26,919 bases of DNA from an uncultured bacterium (GTDB lineage Bacteria > Bacillota_A > Clostridia > Lachnospirales > Lachnospiraceae). This document shows positions 24,753-26,919 of the stretch, in pieces (the stretch's first letter is position 1; each line of letters starts with the position of its first letter). A program made the translations under genes and the position numbers. The notes below the pieces were generated by a model, which ran no database searches, was not told the DNA's origin, and saw nothing but the letters and a program-made list of their open reading frames with translations. The DNA is taken from the NCBI GenBank assembly GCA_905215045.1, contig CAJMOO010000020.1:1-26919 (forward strand), given 5' to 3'.

Positions 24753-25925
24753 TTAATTATTCTTCTTCCCAAACAGCAAACTTACGATCACACTTAAAAC
24801 AATTGTGATCACCATATCAGGAAGTGTATTTCCAAGGATTGTATCAACCCCCATTAACCAACGGTATGCAATAAATCCAACAACCCATACAAGCATGTTC
24901 TGGATACATACAGATTTTCTTGAAAAATCCTGATGCAAGATAAAGAAATCTGCAATCTGCACTGCGATCATTGGTGCAAAGACAGATCCGATCAGATATA
25001 AGAAATCTGTGATATCATCCATTGGATAAACGATAGCTCCAATCGTTCCGATCACTGTTGCTGCGATTGCAATCCATTTTCCATTGATATTCTTAGATAA
25101 AGATTCACTAGAAATTCCTGCTGACCATGCATCTAAGAATGTTGTTGTAACTGTTGAAAATACGATAATTAACAGTCCTGCAATTCCAAGCCCTGCTTTT
25201 ACCATGATCTGTGCGATATCGGATTCTCCGGTAAAGATAGAGATTCCCATACCGATCACATACATCCAACAGCTGACTAATCCATAAACGATCACACTTG
25301 CCCATGTTGCTTTCGTTGGTTCTTTGGCTTCTCTTGTGTAGTCACTGATCAGTGGAAGCCATGATAATGGCATTGCTACAGCAAGTTCTACGGCTGCTCC
25401 GAAAGTTAATCCATCATTTGCAACTGTATTTAATGATCCGTGTCCAAAAATGATATAGCTTAATACTAATGTTAAGATAAATAAAGCTGCCATCGCAACT
25501 GTATTGATCTTTCCTAAACTTTCAATTCCAACTAAGATCCAAATAATGATCAGTCCACCGATCACAACTGGCCATACCCAGTTTGCGACATTGAAAATTC
25601 CTGCTGCAGCTAATGATCCGTCATAGATCATGATCGCAGTCCATCCAACTAACTGTAGGATATTTAAAACCGCAAATAATAAAGCTCCTGTTGATCCAAA
25701 GCTCATTTTTACTGTTTCCATCGCACTTTTTCTTGTCTTTCCACCGATAAATCCGGCAAAAAACATCATTCCACATCCAATGATATGTCCGATGATGATC
25801 GCTAATAATCCCTTAGTAAATCCTAAAGGTGCGAAACTTGTACCTGTTAAAATCTCCGCTAATGAAACTCCGGCTCCAAACCAGATCAGTCCGTTTTCAA
25901 AAATTGATGTTCTTCTATTTCCCAT
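24753..25925 (-). CDS. cytX: CytX-type NCS1 transporter, likely for hydroxymethylpyrimidine
   Basis: A membrane protein of 390 residues with about 11-12 helices, of the NCS1 purine/pyrimidine permease family. The N-terminal GLIWFGAGVSLAEILTG (12-28) and the PLSWLPLISDYTR stretch near 185-197 are typical of CytX, the group linked to thiamin genes and thought to import hydroxymethylpyrimidine. It follows thiD by 4 bases, so the two are surely co-transcribed. This fits import of the pyrimidine followed by phosphorylation. Uptake of cytosine or a related base is the alternative. Confidence 0.85.
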   Translation of the reverse strand: MGNRRTSIFENGLIWFGAGVSLAEILTGTSFAPLGFTKGLLAIIIGHIIGCGMMFFAGFIGGKTRKSAMETVKMSFGSTGALLFAVLNILQLVGWTAIMIYDGSLAAAGIFNVANWVWPVVIGGLIIIWILVGIESLGKINTVAMAALFILTLVLSYIIFGHGSLNTVANDGLTFGAAVELAVAMPLSWLPLISDYTREAKEPTKATWASVIVYGLVSCWMYVIGMGISIFTGESDIAQIMVKAGLGIAGLLIIVFSTVTTTFLDAWSAGISSESLSKNINGKWIAIAATVIGTIGAIVYPMDDITDFLYLIGSVFAPMIAVQIADFFILHQDFSRKSVCIQNMLVWVVGFIAYRWLMGVDTILGNTLPDMVITIVLSVIVSLLFGKKNN

Positions 25926-25929
25926 TTAT

Positions 25930-26733
25930 TTATGCCTCTTCTTTCCATTCATCTTTTAAGTCAAATGCATGATTCATAGGTCCGCTTCCGGCTCCTAGAT
26001 CTAGCATATCTGCCAATGCTCTTGAAATATAGTCTTTTGCACGCTGTACAGAAGTCTTAAGGTCAAAACCTTTGGCGAGATTTGCTGCGATAGCACTTGA
26101 AAGAGTGCATCCTGTTCCATGTGTATTTGGGTTATTAATTCTTTTTCCTTTAAACCAGGAAATTTCTTCTTTTGTATATAAAAGGTCATTTGCATCGTTA
26201 ATATTATGACCACCTTTTAATAACACTGCGCATCCAAGATCTTCATAGATTGCTTTTGCAGCCGCTACCATGTCTTCTTCTGTGTGAATCTCCATTCCAC
26301 AAAGGATTTCTGCCTCTGGGATGTTTGGTGTAATTACCGTTGCGATCGGTAATAATTCTTTCTTTAATGTATCTACAGCATCTTCTTCTAATAATCTTGA
26401 TCCGCTCGTTGCTACCATAACCGGATCGACAACAATGTTTTCTGCTTTATAATACTGTAATCTCTCTGCGATCGTCTGGATCAGTCCGCTTGAGGAAACC
26501 ATTCCGATCTTCACTGCATCGGGTCTGATGTCTTCAAAGACTGCGTCGATCTGTTTCTTTAAAAATTCTGGATCTGCTTCTAGTATTCCTGTTACGCCGG
26601 TTGTATTCTGGGCTGTCAGTGCTGTGATCGCACTCATTGCAAATACACCATTCATTGTCATGGTTTTTAAATCAGCCTGTACTCCAGCGCCTCCACTGGA
26701 ATCACTTCCAGCGATTGATAATGCTGTTCTCAT
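25930..26733 (-). CDS. thiD: ThiD, hydroxymethylpyrimidine (phosphate) kinase
   Basis: A ribokinase-fold enzyme of 267 residues that phosphorylates hydroxymethylpyrimidine and its monophosphate for thiamin synthesis. The family opening ALSIAGSDSSGGAGVQADLK is at residues 4-23, with KIGMVSS at 75-81, VVDPVMVATSG at 101-111 and the anion-hole GTGCTLSS (Cys209) near 206-213. I chose the ATG at 26733, with GGAAGAG upstream. An in-frame ATG at 26805 would add 24 residues before this standard N-terminus. No thiE or thiM is in the window. It leads the thiD-cytX pair. Confidence 0.94.
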   Translation of the reverse strand: MRTALSIAGSDSSGGAGVQADLKTMTMNGVFAMSAITALTAQNTTGVTGILEADPEFLKKQIDAVFEDIRPDAVKIGMVSSSGLIQTIAERLQYYKAENIVVDPVMVATSGSRLLEEDAVDTLKKELLPIATVITPNIPEAEILCGMEIHTEEDMVAAAKAIYEDLGCAVLLKGGHNINDANDLLYTKEEISWFKGKRINNPNTHGTGCTLSSAIAANLAKGFDLKTSVQRAKDYISRALADMLDLGAGSGPMNHAFDLKDEWKEEA

Positions 26734-26864
26734 AAGTATCTCTTCCTTTCTCTTATGCATTACTTTTATATTGCGATCAAAGGTGGTGCCCCCAATTGAC
26801 CGCATTATTTCGTATCACTATGAATTCTCCATGGATTTTCCCATAATAGAATTCCCTCATAACA
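26734..26864 (-). other. Leader region of thiD-cytX, no TPP riboswitch seen
   Basis: These 131 bases lie between an upstream terminator and thiD. I find no conserved TPP aptamer parts (no CUGAGA, no ACCUGAUCUGG-like core). A weak imperfect palindrome with GAATTCT/AGAATTC ends lies at 26822-26854. No promoter stands out; TTGATC-17-CATAAG is the best but poor. Confidence 0.4.
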
Positions 26865-26886
26865 TAAAAAAGTGTCTTCGACACTT
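26865..26886 (-). terminator. Terminator of an upstream gene outside the window
   Basis: Seven-base arms AAGTGTC/GACACTT with a 3-base loop and a T run on the minus strand. Just before it (26898-26915) is a second hairpin, CCCCTC-6-GAGGGG. Both would close a gene lying beyond the right edge, or form an attenuator for thiD. Confidence 0.7.
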
Positions 26887-26919
26887 CAACTCCCCTGCCC
26901 CTCATTCTTGAGGGGTGGG

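Noticed and set aside
26734..26805. In-frame 24-residue extension of thiD beginning MRSIGGTTF, which faintly recalls short transposon-encoded proteins with an IGGTT motif
   Set aside because: The match is only a few residues, the standard ThiD N-terminus and a good ribosome site lie at 26733, and no mobile-element genes are nearby.
26761..26820. GGCACCACCTTTGATC on the minus strand as the 3' half of a TPP riboswitch
   Set aside because: Only a superficial likeness; the CUGAGA and ACCUGAUCUGG elements and the pairing stems are absent.
26890..26919. AGGGGTGGG at the right edge on the plus strand as part of a T-box
   Set aside because: The conserved T-box core AGGGTGG.ACCGCG is not present and no plus-strand gene is visible; the bases fit a simple CCCCTC/GAGGGG hairpin.
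1..26919. CRISPR arrays, tRNA or rRNA genes and insertion sequences
   Set aside because: I saw no regularly spaced repeats, tRNA-like cloverleaf or rRNA sequence, and no transposase reading frame on either strand.

Overview
The window is about 38-40% G+C by eye. It is gene-dense and nearly every real gene lies on the minus strand, with AGGAG-type ribosome sites and sigma-A promoters. Gene content and protein style point to a gut clostridium of the Lachnospiraceae. An Anaerostipes-like genome is my best guess; it is a judgement from family resemblance, not a database match. All gene order below is given in the direction of transcription, from high to low coordinates.

Right end (26919-24753): thiD and a CytX-type pyrimidine transporter form a small thiamin-precursor salvage unit. 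It lies behind the terminator of an unseen upstream gene. No TPP riboswitch is recognisable in the 186 bases before thiD. Next comes a 244-base gap holding a large nested palindrome, a strong terminator, and a consensus TTGACA-17-TATAAT promoter for an SGNH hydrolase.

Middle right (23783-15757): six tightly packed or overlapping genes encode a siroheme-dependent sulfite/nitrite reductase, SirC, HemB, HemL, HemA and a 781-residue HemC-CobA-HemD triple fusion. Together they cover charged glutamyl-tRNA to siroheme, plus one enzyme that uses siroheme. No later heme gene is present, and a terminator follows.

Middle (15687-14764): a PAP2-family phosphatase and a small DUF6465 protein, the latter with its own clear promoter, a leader hairpin and a terminator.

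Left half (14538-512): this is the most notable region, a molybdenum plus selenium cofactor island. It starts from a good promoter with a MATE transporter and selD. After a 101-base spacer with two stem-loops come moaA, moaC, a MOSC-MogA fusion, modB, modC, modA, a MoeA-like protein with a cysteine tail, a stand-alone ModE-type DNA-binding protein, a DUF3343 protein, YedF, a YqeB/class-V desulfurase fusion, a YqeC/XdhC fusion and a MalY/PatB lyase. This matches the accessory set that comparative genomics has tied to selenium-dependent molybdenum hydroxylases. Selenide is activated by SelD and selenium is mobilised by desulfurase or lyase enzymes. It may be carried by YedF and DUF3343, then placed on the Mo cofactor with YqeB, YqeC and XdhC. 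The hydroxylase itself and moaD/moaE are not in the window. A palindrome with ModE-box-like ends (CGTTAT...ATAACG) sits directly before moaA, and the likely regulator is encoded inside the same gene string.

Left end (467-1): a frameshifted remnant of an NhaC-type antiporter, then a terminator.
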